DNA of 64,000 nucleotides, taken from Thermococcus aggregans (GTDB taxonomy: Archaea; Methanobacteriota_B; Thermococci; Thermococcales; Thermococcaceae). The notes beneath the pieces are model-generated. The model made no database searches. It saw only the letters and a program-made list of their open reading frames with translations, and was not told the DNA's origin. Both the position numbers and the translations under genes were made by a program. This document shows, piece after piece, positions 26,159 to 36,792 of this stretch. The DNA lies in assembly GCF_024022995.1 (NCBI RefSeq), contig NZ_CP099582.1:1054001-1118000 (forward strand), in the 5' to 3' direction. Position 1 is the stretch's first letter, and each line of letters opens with the position of its first letter.

Positions 26159-27898
26159 ATGAGTGAGTTTAGATTTGAAATAAAAGCGCGAGATGCTGCG
26201 GGAAGGATAGGAAAGATTGAAGTTAACGGGAAAAAACTAGAAACCCCGGCAATAATGCCCGTTGTAAACCCCAAACAGCTTATAGTAACTCCCAAAGAAC
26301 TCAAGGAAATGGGCTTTGACATTATAATTACGAACTCCTACATAATCTACAAAGATGAAAAACTCAGGAAGGAAGCCCTTGAAAAAGGTATCCATAGACT
26401 TTTGGACTACGACGGCATAATTGAGGTTGACTCGGGAAGTTTTCAGCTCATGAGATACGGAGGAATCGACGTCACCAATAGGGAGATCATAGAGTTTCAG
26501 CACAAAATAGGCGTTGACATAGGGACGTTCCTTGATATTCCCACAGTTCCGGACGCTCCAAGGGAAAAAGCTGAGGAAGACCTTAAGATAACTCTTGAGA
26601 GGGCAAAAGAAGCTGAAAGCATAAAGAGCATAGCAATGAACGCTGCGGTTCAGGGTTCCACTTATCCGGACTTAAGGACATACGCGGCAAAGAAGTTAAG
26701 CGAGATGAACTTTGAGATTCACCCTATTGGTGCCGTGGTGCCTTTAATGGAAAGCTACCGCTACAAGGACTTGGTTGATGTTGTAATAGCGTCCAAGCTT
26801 GGCCTCAGACCCGACAGACCGGTTCACCTCTTTGGTGCAGGTCATCCAATGATCTTCGCTCTAGCGGTTGCCATGGGGATAGACCTGTTTGACTCAGCCA
26901 GCTACGCCCTCTACGCCAAGGACGACCGCTACATGACGCCTGAAGGAACTAAGAGGCTCGAAGAACTTGAGTATTTCCCTTGCTCATGTCCTGTCTGTTC
27001 CCGTCACACTCCTCAAGAGCTTAGGGAAATGCCGAAGGAAGAGAGGACAAGGCTACTGGCTCTCCACAATCTGTGGGTCATTAGAGAAGAGCTGAACAGA
27101 GTTAAACAAGCAATAAAAGAAGGGACACTATGGCAGCTCGTAGACGAGCGTGCGAGGTCTCATCCAAAAATGTTCGCCGCTTATAAGAGGTTGCTTGAAT
27201 ACAAGGATTACTTAGAAGAGAACGAGCCAGTTACAAAGGCTTCGGCATTTTTCAAGGTCAGCGAAGAAATTATGGGAACTCCCGTGGTTTTAAGGGCAAA
27301 AGAGCGGGCTGAAAGAGTTAAAAAGAAGTTCTCTGAGGTTGTTAGCCACCAAATCTTTGGAGAGATTCCGAAGTATCTAAGCTTAACGTTCCCCTTTGCC
27401 CAGAGCGAGGGAGAGGAGGACTTCACAATAGAGAAGCCTTCAAAGGAGGAAGCAAAGCTCTACATCCAGGCTGTTGCCGAGTATCAGTTTGGTGAAGGTG
27501 CTAGTGAGGCTTTTAAAGATGTTTTCGTGGATTTATCAAGGAAAACAGGTATGCCAAGGCAGATAAAAGCGGGCGGTAAGCATATAGCGACCTTCAGGGC
27601 GGAGGACGGTCTTTTGACCCTTGGCATTGAGGGTGCCAAAAGGCTCCACAAGATTCTGCCGTATCCAAGGATGAGAGTGGTGGTTAATAGCGATGCTGAG
27701 CCTTTTGCAAGGAAGGGGAAGAACGTTTTCGCAAAATTCGTGATTGATGCAGACGAGAACATAAGACCCTATGATGAAGTTTTAGTTGTGAATAAGGACG
27801 ACGAGCTCTTGGCAACCGGTCAGACCTTATTGAACGGCAGGGAGCTTAAGATATTCAAGCAAGGGCTGGCAGTAAAAGTTAGAAGGGGGGTTGAGTAA
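26159..27898 (+). CDS. tgtA: tRNA-guanine(15) transglycosylase (archaeosine)
   Basis: Exchanges guanine 15 of tRNA for preQ0 on the path to archaeosine. 579 aa. The TIM-barrel catalytic domain has DSGSFQLMRYGG and DIPTVPDAPREK, and zinc ligands in CSCPVCSRHTPQELREM. C-terminal domains end in a PUA fold (about residues 500-579: MRVVVNSDAEPFARKGKNVF onward). ATG 26159 has GGTGGTGG upstream; an earlier TTG falls in that site. Length fits full archaeal TgtA without a split. Confidence 0.95.
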   Translation: MSEFRFEIKARDAAGRIGKIEVNGKKLETPAIMPVVNPKQLIVTPKELKEMGFDIIITNSYIIYKDEKLRKEALEKGIHRLLDYDGIIEVDSGSFQLMRYGGIDVTNREIIEFQHKIGVDIGTFLDIPTVPDAPREKAEEDLKITLERAKEAESIKSIAMNAAVQGSTYPDLRTYAAKKLSEMNFEIHPIGAVVPLMESYRYKDLVDVVIASKLGLRPDRPVHLFGAGHPMIFALAVAMGIDLFDSASYALYAKDDRYMTPEGTKRLEELEYFPCSCPVCSRHTPQELREMPKEERTRLLALHNLWVIREELNRVKQAIKEGTLWQLVDERARSHPKMFAAYKRLLEYKDYLEENEPVTKASAFFKVSEEIMGTPVVLRAKERAERVKKKFSEVVSHQIFGEIPKYLSLTFPFAQSEGEEDFTIEKPSKEEAKLYIQAVAEYQFGEGASEAFKDVFVDLSRKTGMPRQIKAGGKHIATFRAEDGLLTLGIEGAKRLHKILPYPRMRVVVNSDAEPFARKGKNVFAKFVIDADENIRPYDEVLVVNKDDELLATGQTLLNGRELKIFKQGLAVKVRRGVE

Positions 27899-29221
27899 TC
27901 ATTCAAGTGGAGACCTTCCATACTTTACAAAGACTCTCAGCTCCTTATTTTTCTTCTTTAAGTAGTTCATGAGAGCCTCAAGTTCTACCTTAAAGGCTCT
28001 TTGCTCAATTTTGACTCCTTCATGGGCTTTCTGGAGGGGCCGTATGTAGCCGTTGCTTTCGTGCCACAGCAATTTTGCTATTAACTCGTCGCTGATTGAG
28101 ATGTTGGATTGTAGGAGGTATATTACCCCTCCTTTCATCGTCCTTATATAAGCTGAAGGAACTCCACTCTCTATAAATCTCTGGATGGTGGGGAAGTATT
28201 TTCTCAGAACTCTGGGCAGGCGGTGAGCTATCTTTTTCTTTTCTTCAGCAATTTCTGGGTCATAGATCACGCAGTACCCTGGGGCTTCCTCTCCGTAAGT
28301 TCTAAGTAAGTACGCATCGATGAATGGGACATCAAGAAGGCTTACGCCAAGCTTTGATGTGATCTTCCTGTTGTAAAAGCTCTTTGCGAGGTATATCAAC
28401 TCTCTTTGAAGAAGCTTTTCGAGCGAGTGAAGGTACTCCAAATATCCAAGAACAACATGGATTGTATTCTTTGCCTCCTCAAGAGTCAGAGTTTTCGGCT
28501 CAACGTATTCGTCCAGCTCTTCGGCGATTTTTATTATTTCACTCCTCGGGACTTCAGCTTTCAGGGCATCCCTCAGCCTCTTCAGCGCACCATCGTAGTT
28601 TACGACCTCCTTGCCTTCCATTGCTTTGTAGAACTCCGAATACTCTTCCATAACATCGTCTGTAAGTATGACCCCGTTGTAAAGCTCTCTCTCCTCATTG
28701 AGGCGCTTTTCTAAGTTGATATAATGCTCATCGAGCCTTTCAATGAAATCTTTAATGAGTTCTTCTACTTTACTCTCTTTTAATGTTTCGAGCAAAGTTG
28801 TTATGCCCTTAACGCTCTCTGGATACACAGGAGGTCTTGTTAAAGAGCCCGTGAGCGTTCCATCCATTAAAATCATGTGCTCGTCGCTCCCAACCAATGC
28901 ACCAAGCTTGTTTTCGAGCGTCTCCATCTGAAGCCTTATAATTTGATCAGAGATGCCATGGTTATACGTCATAGCGTTTGTATAAACTAAACGGGCGCTT
29001 TTGCCGTTTCCAAAAGCAAAAGATGAGACAGTGTAGATTATTGTCCCGCTCAGCCTTGCCTTTCCCTGGCTTCCATCAACTGCGTAAGCTTTGCTCTCCT
29101 TTTTTTCTGGGAGGGGCTTCCACTCTATCTTGCCCTTTAGAGCTTTTTCTGCATTTTGAAGTTCCTTTATAAGCATCTCGAAGATTCTATCGGCTTGATC
29201 TTTTGAAATAAGTCGGTACAT
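27899..29221 (-). CDS. nurA: 5'-3' nuclease NurA
   Basis: The nuclease that degrades the 5' strand during archaeal double-strand break resection, working with the HerA hexamer. 440 aa. The metal-binding aspartates are visible in [14 protein letters not shown] (about residue 50) and [13 protein letters not shown] (about residue 120). The RNase H-like core is followed by a long helical insertion. It is the last gene of the herA-mre11-rad50-nurA operon, starting directly after the rad50 stop. Confidence 0.93.
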   Translation of the reverse strand: MYRLISKDQADRIFEMLIKELQNAEKALKGKIEWKPLPEKKESKAYAVDGSQGKARLSGTIIYTVSSFAFGNGKSARLVYTNAMTYNHGISDQIIRLQMETLENKLGALVGSDEHMILMDGTLTGSLTRPPVYPESVKGITTLLETLKESKVEELIKDFIERLDEHYINLEKRLNEERELYNGVILTDDVMEEYSEFYKAMEGKEVVNYDGALKRLRDALKAEVPRSEIIKIAEELDEYVEPKTLTLEEAKNTIHVVLGYLEYLHSLEKLLQRELIYLAKSFYNRKITSKLGVSLLDVPFIDAYLLRTYGEEAPGYCVIYDPEIAEEKKKIAHRLPRVLRKYFPTIQRFIESGVPSAYIRTMKGGVIYLLQSNISISDELIAKLLWHESNGYIRPLQKAHEGVKIEQRAFKVELEALMNYLKKKNKELRVFVKYGRSPLE

Positions 29222-31876
29222 TCAGCTCACCTCGACTTCCTCTACTCTCGAAACACCGTTCTCAAGCCGGACTCTTACAACCCTATCTGCAGCGTCCTTA
29301 AGCTCCTCATCGTGGGATACTATTATTACCTGTGGAATTCTCTTCAGATAGCGCTCCATGATATCAACTAACCTTCTCCTCCTTTCCTCATCAAGATACG
29401 GCGTTGGCTCATCCATTATGAGGAGAGGTATCTCCCCTGCAAGATAGAGGGACAAAGCAAGCCTAAATGCCAGGCCAAGGGCTATCCTCTCGCCGCCGCT
29501 GAGAAATGATAGGTCCCTCTCCTTGCCGTCGTATATAACTCCGAGGACAACTTTATTTTCTTTGGCTTTGACCGTTATGCCGGAATACTTCTCCTCCGTA
29601 AGCTCTTCAAATATCTCGCTCGCATATTCACCAACTTTTGCCAGGGCATCTTCCTTAAGGATGTTCTTAAACTTCCTGACCTTTTCTCTAAGTTCTTGAA
29701 CTCTTTCTCTGGCTTTTCTTAGCTCTTCAAGTTCTTTTTTCTTGTTTTTGACGTTGTCTTTTTCTTCTTGGAGTCTTTCCAAGGTCTTGCTCAGCTCCTC
29801 CTTTCTCCTCTCTAGGTTGTTAAGCTCTGTTTCTGCCCTTGTTAGTGCTTCTCTCTTCTCAACATACTCCTTTTTGAGCCTGTCGTGTTCTTCTTTGTTG
29901 TACTTTTCCTCGAGCTTTGTTATTGTTTCACTTAAGGATGACAGCTGTTCCCCAAGTTGCTTCCTCTTGGATTCGAGACTACTTAGCTCTTTTTCCTCTT
30001 CATGGAGGCGCTCTTTCTCTTTTTCAAGATCCTCCTTAACGTTCAAAAGTCCTAAGTATTCTTCATAGATGGGTCTCAGCTTTTCAAGCTCTGCCTTAAG
30101 AGCGTCTTCGTTTTCAAACCCAAGCTCCTTGAATTTTTTCTCGTATTCTTGGAGCTCTCTTCTGGCGTTTTCTATTCTCTTCTTTATGATCTCCCTCTTT
30201 TTCTCTAAAATTGGCTTCTTCTTGAGCTCATCCAAAATGCCCTTAAGGATTCCTTCGAGCTGATTTTTCTCCGTTGAGAGCTTTTCATATTCTTTTGCTT
30301 TTTCTTCGAGCTCCTTCAGATTAAATTGGGCTAGTTTCTCTTCGTTTTCCTTAATCTGCTTTAGAACTTCTTCGTTTGCTATTACAATGCTTTCTTTTTT
30401 TAGAATGCTCTCAATTTCTTTGAGCTCTGTCCTGAGGTCTTTTTCTTTCCTTTCGAGTTCTTCCAGCTTTGTCCTATACTCCTCGATTTCCACTTTGTAT
30501 TTTTCTATGAGCTCTTTTCTGTGTTCATCCGTAAGCTCAGAACCGCAAACGGGACATTTCCCTTTAGCTTTCATGAGTTCCGAGATTGCCTTATCTTTTT
30601 CCCGAGAAAGGCTTTTCAGCTTTCCTTTCTCCTCTCCAATCTTTTCAAGCTCCTCACGAATTTCTTCTCTTCTTTTCTTTGCCTCTTCTATTTTATCTTT
30701 GAGGGCTTTAATTTTCTCTTCGCTGAGGGTTAACCTTTTCCTAAGGGACTCTATTGTCTTCTTAATTCCAATTGCTTCTTCATATTTTTCTGCATACTCC
30801 TTTAGGGTCTCAAGAGCCTCTGCAATTTTTTCCAACTTTTCCTCAATTTCCTTAAGTTCTTCTTCCTTCCCTATGAGCTCCTTAATTCTCTCTTCTATCT
30901 GGGAGAGCGTTCCTTCGTAACCTTTAAGCTCTTTTTCAATCTTGGACTTTACTTCGCTGTACTCTTTCTGGAACCTTTCGAGTTCTTTGTACCTCTCTGC
31001 CTTAGGCTTAATTTTTTCAAACCTTTCAGACTTCTTTTTCAGTTCTTCTATCTTCGTTTTTCTTTCGTTTATTGAGTTGTTGAGAGAGTTTATCCTTGTC
31101 CTTACACCTTCGAGAATCTTTTCAATTTTACTTTTTTCTTCTTTTGCTTTGTTAAGTTCCTCTACCAGCTTATCGAGTTCAGAAAGTCTCTTTTCTATTT
31201 TTTCAGCTTCTTTTCTCAGCTCTGGAATCCTTGGTGTAAGCTCGTTTATCTGCTTAATGGTTTCGCTCAGGTTTTTTCGGGTCTCCTCTATCATCTCATC
31301 TATGTTCTTCATTGCCGTGAGGTATTCTTCAATCGCATTTATCCTTGAATCTATGGCCTTTCTGACCTCAAGAAGGTTGTTGTAAGCATTTTCGTATTTA
31401 TCTAACCCAAGAACTTTTCTAACGACTTTTTCCCTGCTCTCATCGCTCTCTAAGATCGCGTCAATCTCGCCCTGCCTTATGTATATCGCGTTAACAAAGA
31501 CGTCGTAGGGGATCAGTTTTTCTATCCATTTTCTCACGTATTGCTGACCTGCCTCAGTTGCATAATGCCACCCATCGCCCTCTTGGTATTTAACAAAAGC
31601 TATGCCTTTAGTTATGTTTCTATGGAGCTGGTACTTCACATTGTCCTTTTCAAAAAATATTGTTATCTCGGTGCTTTTTCCGTTTACTCTCAGAATGTCC
31701 TCTTTTTTTAGGTCTTTGGGTTTTGTGGGCCAGTAGAGACCCACAAGTATCGCGTCAAGGAGGGAACTTTTTCCAGAACCGTTTTGCCCTATTATCAGGT
31801 TTATTCCGGGCGTAAAAGTTACCTTCGTGAACTCATGTGAGCGGAAATCTCTCACAATTATCTTTTCAATCATCAT
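29222..31876 (-). CDS. rad50: DNA double-strand break repair ATPase Rad50
   Basis: An SMC-like ATPase that tethers DNA ends and controls Mre11. 884 aa. Walker A is GQNGSGKSSLLDAI (about residues 30-43). A long antiparallel coiled coil (about 180-720) is interrupted by the zinc hook CPVCGSEL. The ABC signature LSGGERIALGLAFRL and Walker B LLIMDEPTPYLDEE follow. A Met-Met start leaves 31876 or 31873 possible; GGGTGA lies upstream of both. It is flanked by mre11 (6 bases) and nurA (abutting). Confidence 0.96.
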   Translation of the reverse strand: MMIEKIIVRDFRSHEFTKVTFTPGINLIIGQNGSGKSSLLDAILVGLYWPTKPKDLKKEDILRVNGKSTEITIFFEKDNVKYQLHRNITKGIAFVKYQEGDGWHYATEAGQQYVRKWIEKLIPYDVFVNAIYIRQGEIDAILESDESREKVVRKVLGLDKYENAYNNLLEVRKAIDSRINAIEEYLTAMKNIDEMIEETRKNLSETIKQINELTPRIPELRKEAEKIEKRLSELDKLVEELNKAKEEKSKIEKILEGVRTRINSLNNSINERKTKIEELKKKSERFEKIKPKAERYKELERFQKEYSEVKSKIEKELKGYEGTLSQIEERIKELIGKEEELKEIEEKLEKIAEALETLKEYAEKYEEAIGIKKTIESLRKRLTLSEEKIKALKDKIEEAKKRREEIREELEKIGEEKGKLKSLSREKDKAISELMKAKGKCPVCGSELTDEHRKELIEKYKVEIEEYRTKLEELERKEKDLRTELKEIESILKKESIVIANEEVLKQIKENEEKLAQFNLKELEEKAKEYEKLSTEKNQLEGILKGILDELKKKPILEKKREIIKKRIENARRELQEYEKKFKELGFENEDALKAELEKLRPIYEEYLGLLNVKEDLEKEKERLHEEEKELSSLESKRKQLGEQLSSLSETITKLEEKYNKEEHDRLKKEYVEKREALTRAETELNNLERRKEELSKTLERLQEEKDNVKNKKKELEELRKARERVQELREKVRKFKNILKEDALAKVGEYASEIFEELTEEKYSGITVKAKENKVVLGVIYDGKERDLSFLSGGERIALGLAFRLALSLYLAGEIPLLIMDEPTPYLDEERRRRLVDIMERYLKRIPQVIIVSHDEELKDAADRVVRVRLENGVSRVEEVEVS

Positions 31877-31882
31877 GCTTTT

Positions 31883-33187
31883 TCACCCTTTCAGCCATGA
31901 TAATAAATCGGCCTTCTTCTTTGGTTGCAACTTCTGAACTTTCTTACTTTCTTCTTTTTTGGTCTTATGTTTGGATTCTTCTTTTTTCGGCTTGTAAGTC
32001 TCTTCTTTTCCGTTATCCTCTTTTTCAAGGGAACCTTTTAGAAGAAGCTCTATTACCTCATCGACTGCCTCAAATTCTTTCTCACCTACGAGTTCAAGTA
32101 TTTTGAGCTCTAAGGGATTAAAGAACTTCTTCGCATCTGCCCCCTCTACAGATCCTCTAGAAGGCCTTTTGAATTTCGTCCTTATATGGAGATACTTAAC
32201 ATTGAAGATTTCGTGGAGGAAAGATACATCAAAGGGTCTTTCCCATTCGATGTCCACTCTCACAAAAGCTTCTCCCGGAATTTTTGTGCTCAACTTTTTG
32301 AGCTCCTTTTTTGCAGAGACCTCGTCGGCTTTAATCTTAATATCGTAAAATGGTCTAACGTCGAGCTTCACGAATCTCGGCTTGAAGTCTTCCACTATCA
32401 GAAAGCCCTTATCTTCTCCAGCTTGTGGAACGAAGGCATCTCCTTTCCACCTGTATCTCATTTCGTAATCGCCAAAGTCCCATCTCTCTAGGGAGCCGGG
32501 ATAAGCGACGATGCCAAGTCCCTTGTTGGTCTGCCATCTTTTGTGTATATGCCCCATTGCATAGTAGAGAAAGCCTTCTGGCAGGTCTTCTAAGGTTATC
32601 TCGAAGTAATCCCTTTGTGTTTCCAGTCTTAGGCTATCCATCATCTCCTTTATCCCTTGATGAAGCATGAGTACTGCATCTCCGCTTGGTCTGAAGTAAT
32701 CGCTCAACTTGTTCCTCTCGAACCACGCGGCACTCATGAACTTCATTCCGTAAATCTCAAGGGTCTTATTGCCCTTTTCAAAAACTCCTTTGGTGATTAG
32801 TTTCCCGTTAACTTTCTCCGTGGTCTGATACTCGTTCTCTTTTTTCTCCTCGCTGAATCCGAGGACGTGCATTAATCTCAAAGACTCCAGAAGATTATAA
32901 GCTGAAATTCTCTTTTGGGTTCTGTCGTGGTTCCCTTCAATTGCAAAAACAGGAATCCCCTCTTTTTTTGGAATGGAAAGGATGTCTATTGCTTCTTTTA
33001 TCGTCTGGGGGCTTGGATTGCTTCGATGGAATAAATCTCCAGCAATTAGTATAAAATCGACTTTCTCTTCAACAGCCTTCTTTATTGCAACCTCGAAGGC
33101 TTTTTTAAACTCCTCAGCCCTGTAAGGCAACCTGTACTGCTCAAACCCAAGGTGCACGTCAGCAATATGGGCAAACTTAAAGGTCAT
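31883..33187 (-). CDS. mre11: DNA double-strand break repair nuclease Mre11
   Basis: A manganese-dependent exo/endonuclease and partner of Rad50. 434 aa. All phosphoesterase motifs are present: [40 protein letters not shown]. The C-terminal 60 residues are low-complexity and Lys/Glu-rich ([20 protein letters not shown]), a flexible tail. The start overlaps the herA stop by 11 bases, so translation is likely coupled. Confidence 0.96.
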   Translation of the reverse strand: MTFKFAHIADVHLGFEQYRLPYRAEEFKKAFEVAIKKAVEEKVDFILIAGDLFHRSNPSPQTIKEAIDILSIPKKEGIPVFAIEGNHDRTQKRISAYNLLESLRLMHVLGFSEEKKENEYQTTEKVNGKLITKGVFEKGNKTLEIYGMKFMSAAWFERNKLSDYFRPSGDAVLMLHQGIKEMMDSLRLETQRDYFEITLEDLPEGFLYYAMGHIHKRWQTNKGLGIVAYPGSLERWDFGDYEMRYRWKGDAFVPQAGEDKGFLIVEDFKPRFVKLDVRPFYDIKIKADEVSAKKELKKLSTKIPGEAFVRVDIEWERPFDVSFLHEIFNVKYLHIRTKFKRPSRGSVEGADAKKFFNPLELKILELVGEKEFEAVDEVIELLLKGSLEKEDNGKEETYKPKKEESKHKTKKEESKKVQKLQPKKKADLLSWLKG

Positions 33188-34910
33188 ATTCTATCCCCTC
33201 ATCCTCATAAACCTGCTGGATTTCCTTTTCTCGCTTTTCCTCTTCAGCTCTTTTACGCCACCTTGATACAATCCCTATGTCCTCTCCACCGTAATCTCCG
33301 CCCTTTTCCTTAAAGTTGTATATCTTCACCAGTGTGGGGAGAGCTATTGCCTGACCTACTATTACGGCCTCTCCCTTTCCAAGCGATGCAATATCGGCTA
33401 ATAAGTCAGAACTCAGTTGCTCGCTCGCCTTTAGAACATAATCCTGGTCTTTTGGATTTACTATCCTCAGGATGATCTTGGTGTTTGTCTGGCTTAAGAC
33501 GTCTTCGTTGAGCTTGTTTGGCCTTTGGGACACTATTCCCAGCCCAACTCCGAATTTTCTACCCTCCCTAGCAATCCTGCTCAAAATTCTCACGGCATCG
33601 TTGTGTTCTCCCTGCGGGGCGAATATGTGAGCTTCCTCCACTACTACAAGTATCGGCTCAGCAAGTGCTTTGCTTTTGTTCTCAATGCTCCTCATGATTT
33701 CCTCGAGCTCTTTAATCTCCTCTTCGAGTTTTGACGTTTTTACAGCCTTGCTTTCTCTGAGGTCTTCTTTTATGCGTTCGAGCTTCTTTCTGGCCTTTTC
33801 ATAGTCCACTCTTGCTTCGAATATCCCTTGTAGAAGTTTTCCAACGACGACTTTCATCTGGCCTTCATCTAAAGGCCCAAGGTCAATGATATTAGCCTTT
33901 CCAGGTTCTATTTGAGATATTAAATCCTCGCTCGTCAGTAGGCTTCCGTAGTTCCTTAAAAACCTCCTAATCCTTAAAACAACTCCTCTCAATGTTTCTA
34001 TTCTATCCGACTTGAGCTCTTCCGTGAAGTAGCCCTTCTTCCCTTCATCCCAGTACTGAGCCTCTTTATTCCTTATCCAGTCGTTTATTGTTTCCATGAG
34101 CTTTTCAATTATCTCCCTTCCTCCCAAGTTGGGGTTCTCATGTTTGACAGTTTCCCACGCTTTAGCTAGGAACTCCCTCTGGATGGTGGCATTTTTTGCA
34201 ACTTCTATCAGATCTGCCAGCTCCTCGCTATCCATTTCCTCCGGCCTTATCTTGGCCTCAATTATCTTGACGTACTTTTTCCCTGTGTTGGGGAGCTTTA
34301 GCTTTACGTAGTCTCCGTGAGGGTCTAAGACAACTACTGTTCCCCTAAGCTTTTCAACGATTTGACTTACCATCACGGCAACAGTATTTGATTTACCCGC
34401 TCCCGTAACAGCTAGAACTGCAAAATGCCTTGATACAAGTTCGTCGACATTCAAATAAATTGGCACGCTCTCTCTTAGAAGAAGAGTTCCAACTTCTATA
34501 TACCCCTCTCCAGGGTTGTATATCGCCTTAAGGACTTCGTCGCTTAGCCTGTAAACAGTTTTCCCGTTGGGAATCGGGACTCTGTTTGGTAAAACTTCAA
34601 TCTTCTCGCCGTTAAACTTGAGCTTGCCGAGCACTCTCACGCTCGCAATTACCTCTTCGTTGTCCTCAATGCTCTCTCCATACTGCTCTAGGTCGAGCTG
34701 GAGGGATTGATATGTGCTTTTTCCACTCATAAGAAGCCAGTTTATGTTTTGAAGCTTCCTGATAGTGCCAATAACCCATTCTCCATTTCTATTCTGAGCG
34801 ACGACGAACTCTCCAAATTGTAAGTTTACATCTGGATGAGCGGAAAAATCATACCCTACAACACTCGCCTCGCCTTTGACTATACCTACGGCATCTTCCG
34901 CTATCTTCAT
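33177..34910 (-). CDS. herA: Bipolar DNA helicase HerA
   Basis: A FtsK-like hexameric helicase/translocase that drives NurA in 5'-end resection. 577 aa. An N-terminal HAS-barrel domain (about 1-140) precedes the ATPase core, with Walker [15 protein letters not shown] (about residue 165) and Walker [17 protein letters not shown]. The arginine-finger region includes [20 protein letters not shown]. It is the first gene of the repair operon. A minus-strand TATA lies at 34949-34956. Confidence 0.95.
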   Translation of the reverse strand: MKIAEDAVGIVKGEASVVGYDFSAHPDVNLQFGEFVVAQNRNGEWVIGTIRKLQNINWLLMSGKSTYQSLQLDLEQYGESIEDNEEVIASVRVLGKLKFNGEKIEVLPNRVPIPNGKTVYRLSDEVLKAIYNPGEGYIEVGTLLLRESVPIYLNVDELVSRHFAVLAVTGAGKSNTVAVMVSQIVEKLRGTVVVLDPHGDYVKLKLPNTGKKYVKIIEAKIRPEEMDSEELADLIEVAKNATIQREFLAKAWETVKHENPNLGGREIIEKLMETINDWIRNKEAQYWDEGKKGYFTEELKSDRIETLRGVVLRIRRFLRNYGSLLTSEDLISQIEPGKANIIDLGPLDEGQMKVVVGKLLQGIFEARVDYEKARKKLERIKEDLRESKAVKTSKLEEEIKELEEIMRSIENKSKALAEPILVVVEEAHIFAPQGEHNDAVRILSRIAREGRKFGVGLGIVSQRPNKLNEDVLSQTNTKIILRIVNPKDQDYVLKASEQLSSDLLADIASLGKGEAVIVGQAIALPTLVKIYNFKEKGGDYGGEDIGIVSRWRKRAEEEKREKEIQQVYEDEGIEYDL

Positions 34911-35123
34911 TGTACCACCTTCATTTGATCAATTAACTTCGAGCTGGTTATAAACTTAATCTTTTAAATACTATTGGGACAGCTTTGACTCTACTTTTTC
35001 CTTTGAAAGCCTTATCTTTAAGGACGGAAAGGATATCAGCCGTGGGAGTCATCAGATTTTTGTTTATTTTTGACCGTTAGTGGCTTGTATGTTGACCACT
35101 CTATTATTAATTGGTGATGTGTA

Positions 35124-35234
35124 ATGTTTAGCTTTGAGAGTTTGAGAAGGTTTTGGGAGAAGGAGAGGAAGCCTGAAGTTCAGAGAGAGTGCGCGAGATA
35201 CGAGGCAACAAACTTCCAGAAAATTGTACTCTGA
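35124..35234 (+). CDS. Possible 36-aa protein or gene remnant
   Basis: ATG 35124 with GGTGAT seven bases upstream opens MFSFESLRRFWEKERKPEVQ and continues to a stop at 35232. Charged and helical, no family recognised. It could be the first codons of a lost larger gene, because the flanks look degraded and AT-rich. Confidence 0.3.
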   Translation: MFSFESLRRFWEKERKPEVQRECARYEATNFQKIVL

Positions 35235-35359
35235 AAATAACGTTCACTTTAGCCGTAATTGGGGTCTCTTGACTTTACCTTTTCCTTTTCGATTTCCTTT
35301 CGAACGATCTGAAAATTTTAATCTGCCGTTTTTGTTGTATGAAAAAACATAGATAGAGA

Positions 35360-35412
35360 TCAGACAGGAATCCGGTCATCATCTTGCCCTCAGGATCGGA
35401 AGCGCTCATCAC
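35360..35412 (-). ncRNA. C/D box guide sRNA in the herA-amylase gap
   Basis: Minus strand: box C GTGATGA (35406-35412), 12-nt guide, D' CTGA, 7-nt spacer, C' ATGATGA, 12-nt guide, D CTGA (35360-35363). All boxes match consensus. The D guide complements CAGGAATCCG of the window's 23S (61260-61269); the N+5 rule points to G61263. A leftward TATA-like ATTTTAAAA near 35437-35446 fits a start just before box C. No good target is seen for the D' guide. Confidence 0.82.
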
Positions 35413-35475
35413 TTCTTTTTAATATTCGCCCTGATTTTTTTAAAATTTTCCAAAAACTATTTTAGCCCCAAGTAT

Positions 35476-35492
35476 AATCACCCTTGGTGATA
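35476..35492. promoter_or_regulatory. TGM-like operator of the amylase gene
   Basis: AATCACCCTTGGTGATA matches the Thermococcales glycolytic motif TATCAC-N5-GTGATA at 11 of 12 defined bases. It lies downstream of the TATA-like CTATTTTAG (about 35457-35465), the position from which the TrmBL1/Tgr regulator represses sugar-catabolic genes. Its right half doubles as the GGTGAT ribosome binding site, which weakens the statistical case. Confidence 0.5.
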
Positions 35493-35495
35493 CAA

Positions 35496-36740
35496 ATGCG
35501 AGCTGAGAACTTGAGAAAGCTCGTTATATATGAAGTCTTTCCTAGGAACCACACGGAAGAGGGAACTTTAAAGGCACTGGCAGAGGATTTGGAAAGAATT
35601 AAATCCCTTGGTGTGGACTTCATTTGGCTAATGCCAATATATCCTATCGGGGAAGAAGGCAGAAAAGGTTCTCTTGGGTCTCCCTATGCCATAAAGGATT
35701 ATAGGGCTATAAATCCTGAGCTGGGCACTTTTGAGGATTTTAAAGAATTGGTAGAAAAAGCCCACAGGCTTGGACTCCGCGTTATGATAGACATTGTGTA
35801 CAATCACACTTCACGGGACTCAAAGCTTCTAAGGGAGCATCCTGAGTGGTTTTACACCGTTGAAGGAAAGCCTTCGAGAAAAGTTCCAGACTGGAGCGAC
35901 GTCTACGATCTTGACTACTCGAATAGGGAACTGTGGGACTATCAGATAGAAACTCTGAAGTTCTGGGCTAAGTACGTAGATGGATTTAGGTGTGATGTTG
36001 CTCCTCTTGTACCACTGGAATTCTGGGAAAAAGCCAGGGAAGAAGTTTCTAAGGTTAATCCCAATCTCGTATGGTTGGCCGAAACCGTGCATCCTTCATT
36101 CCTTAAGTGGATGCGGGAGAGAGGATTTAGAGCCCATTCAGATGTTGAAATGCATCGGGTATTTGATATCACCTACGACTACGATGGAAGGGAAATACTG
36201 GAAAGATACCTGCAGGGGGAGAGTAACTTATCAACTTACATTGGCTACCTCTACGTTCAGGACACGCTGTATCCGGAGGATTACGTTAAGCTTAGATTTT
36301 TGGAGAATCATGATTTGCCTAGAGCGGCTGAAATATTTAGGGACGAATTTCGCCTAAAGAACTGGACGGCATTCATGTTTATGCTCAAAGGGGCAACGTT
36401 GATATATGCGGGGCAGGAGTATGCCATTAAAAAGCAGCCAAATCTCTTTGAAAAAGACCCTATTCCTTGGGAAGAAGGAGACGAATCCTTTTTGGCTTTT
36501 ATTAAGAGGCTAATCGAAATTAAAAAGTCCCTCGATTGCAACACCCAAAAAGTGTACTTGGCAAAGGACGGAATCGCAGTTGTAAAATGCAAAAATGCCG
36601 TGGGAATTTTCAATCTGGAAGGCAAAATTGGAGAAATAAATATTGACGTTAAGGGGAGGGATCTTTTGAGCGGCAGAAAAGTTGAAAGTAAAGCAGGAAA
36701 GCTGGAAGCCTCTTTTGAGCCAATGATAATCTCCCTTTAA
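35496..36740 (+). CDS. GH13 alpha-amylase family glycosidase
   Basis: 414 aa, no signal peptide, so a cytoplasmic alpha-glucan or maltooligosaccharide enzyme. The (beta/alpha)8 regions are visible: DIVYNHTS (region I), GFRCDVAPLVP with the nucleophile Asp (II), WLAETVH with the acid Glu (III), and FLENHDLPR (IV). The short C-terminus suggests a small beta domain. ATG 35496 follows GGTGAT; an earlier in-frame TTG lies within the operator. Exact substrate specificity cannot be read. Confidence 0.88.
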   Translation: MRAENLRKLVIYEVFPRNHTEEGTLKALAEDLERIKSLGVDFIWLMPIYPIGEEGRKGSLGSPYAIKDYRAINPELGTFEDFKELVEKAHRLGLRVMIDIVYNHTSRDSKLLREHPEWFYTVEGKPSRKVPDWSDVYDLDYSNRELWDYQIETLKFWAKYVDGFRCDVAPLVPLEFWEKAREEVSKVNPNLVWLAETVHPSFLKWMRERGFRAHSDVEMHRVFDITYDYDGREILERYLQGESNLSTYIGYLYVQDTLYPEDYVKLRFLENHDLPRAAEIFRDEFRLKNWTAFMFMLKGATLIYAGQEYAIKKQPNLFEKDPIPWEEGDESFLAFIKRLIEIKKSLDCNTQKVYLAKDGIAVVKCKNAVGIFNLEGKIGEINIDVKGRDLLSGRKVESKAGKLEASFEPMIISL

Positions 36741-36792
36741 TTTTCTCCTTTTAAATCAATAAGGTTAAAAACTATCGAGCGAATGTTTTAAT

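Larger units (their letters stand above)
34911..35495. other. Intergenic region between herA and the amylase gene
   Basis: It holds the herA promoter (minus-strand TATA, plus bases 34949-34956, TATAAACT), a possible 36-aa ORF (35124-35234), a C/D box sRNA on the minus strand (35360-35412), and the amylase promoter with a TGM-like operator (35476-35492). The remaining AT-rich stretches show nothing further. Confidence 0.6.

Noticed and set aside
29742-31385. Long Ser/Phe/Leu-rich plus-strand frames opposite rad50
   Set aside because: Antisense of Glu/Lys-rich coiled-coil codons (GAG/AAG read backwards as CTC/CTT), with no start signals.
35035-35058. Another C/D box RNA on the minus strand (CTGATGA ... 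CTGA)
   Set aside because: Box C starts with a pyrimidine, the spacer is only 9 nt, and no C'/D pair follows.
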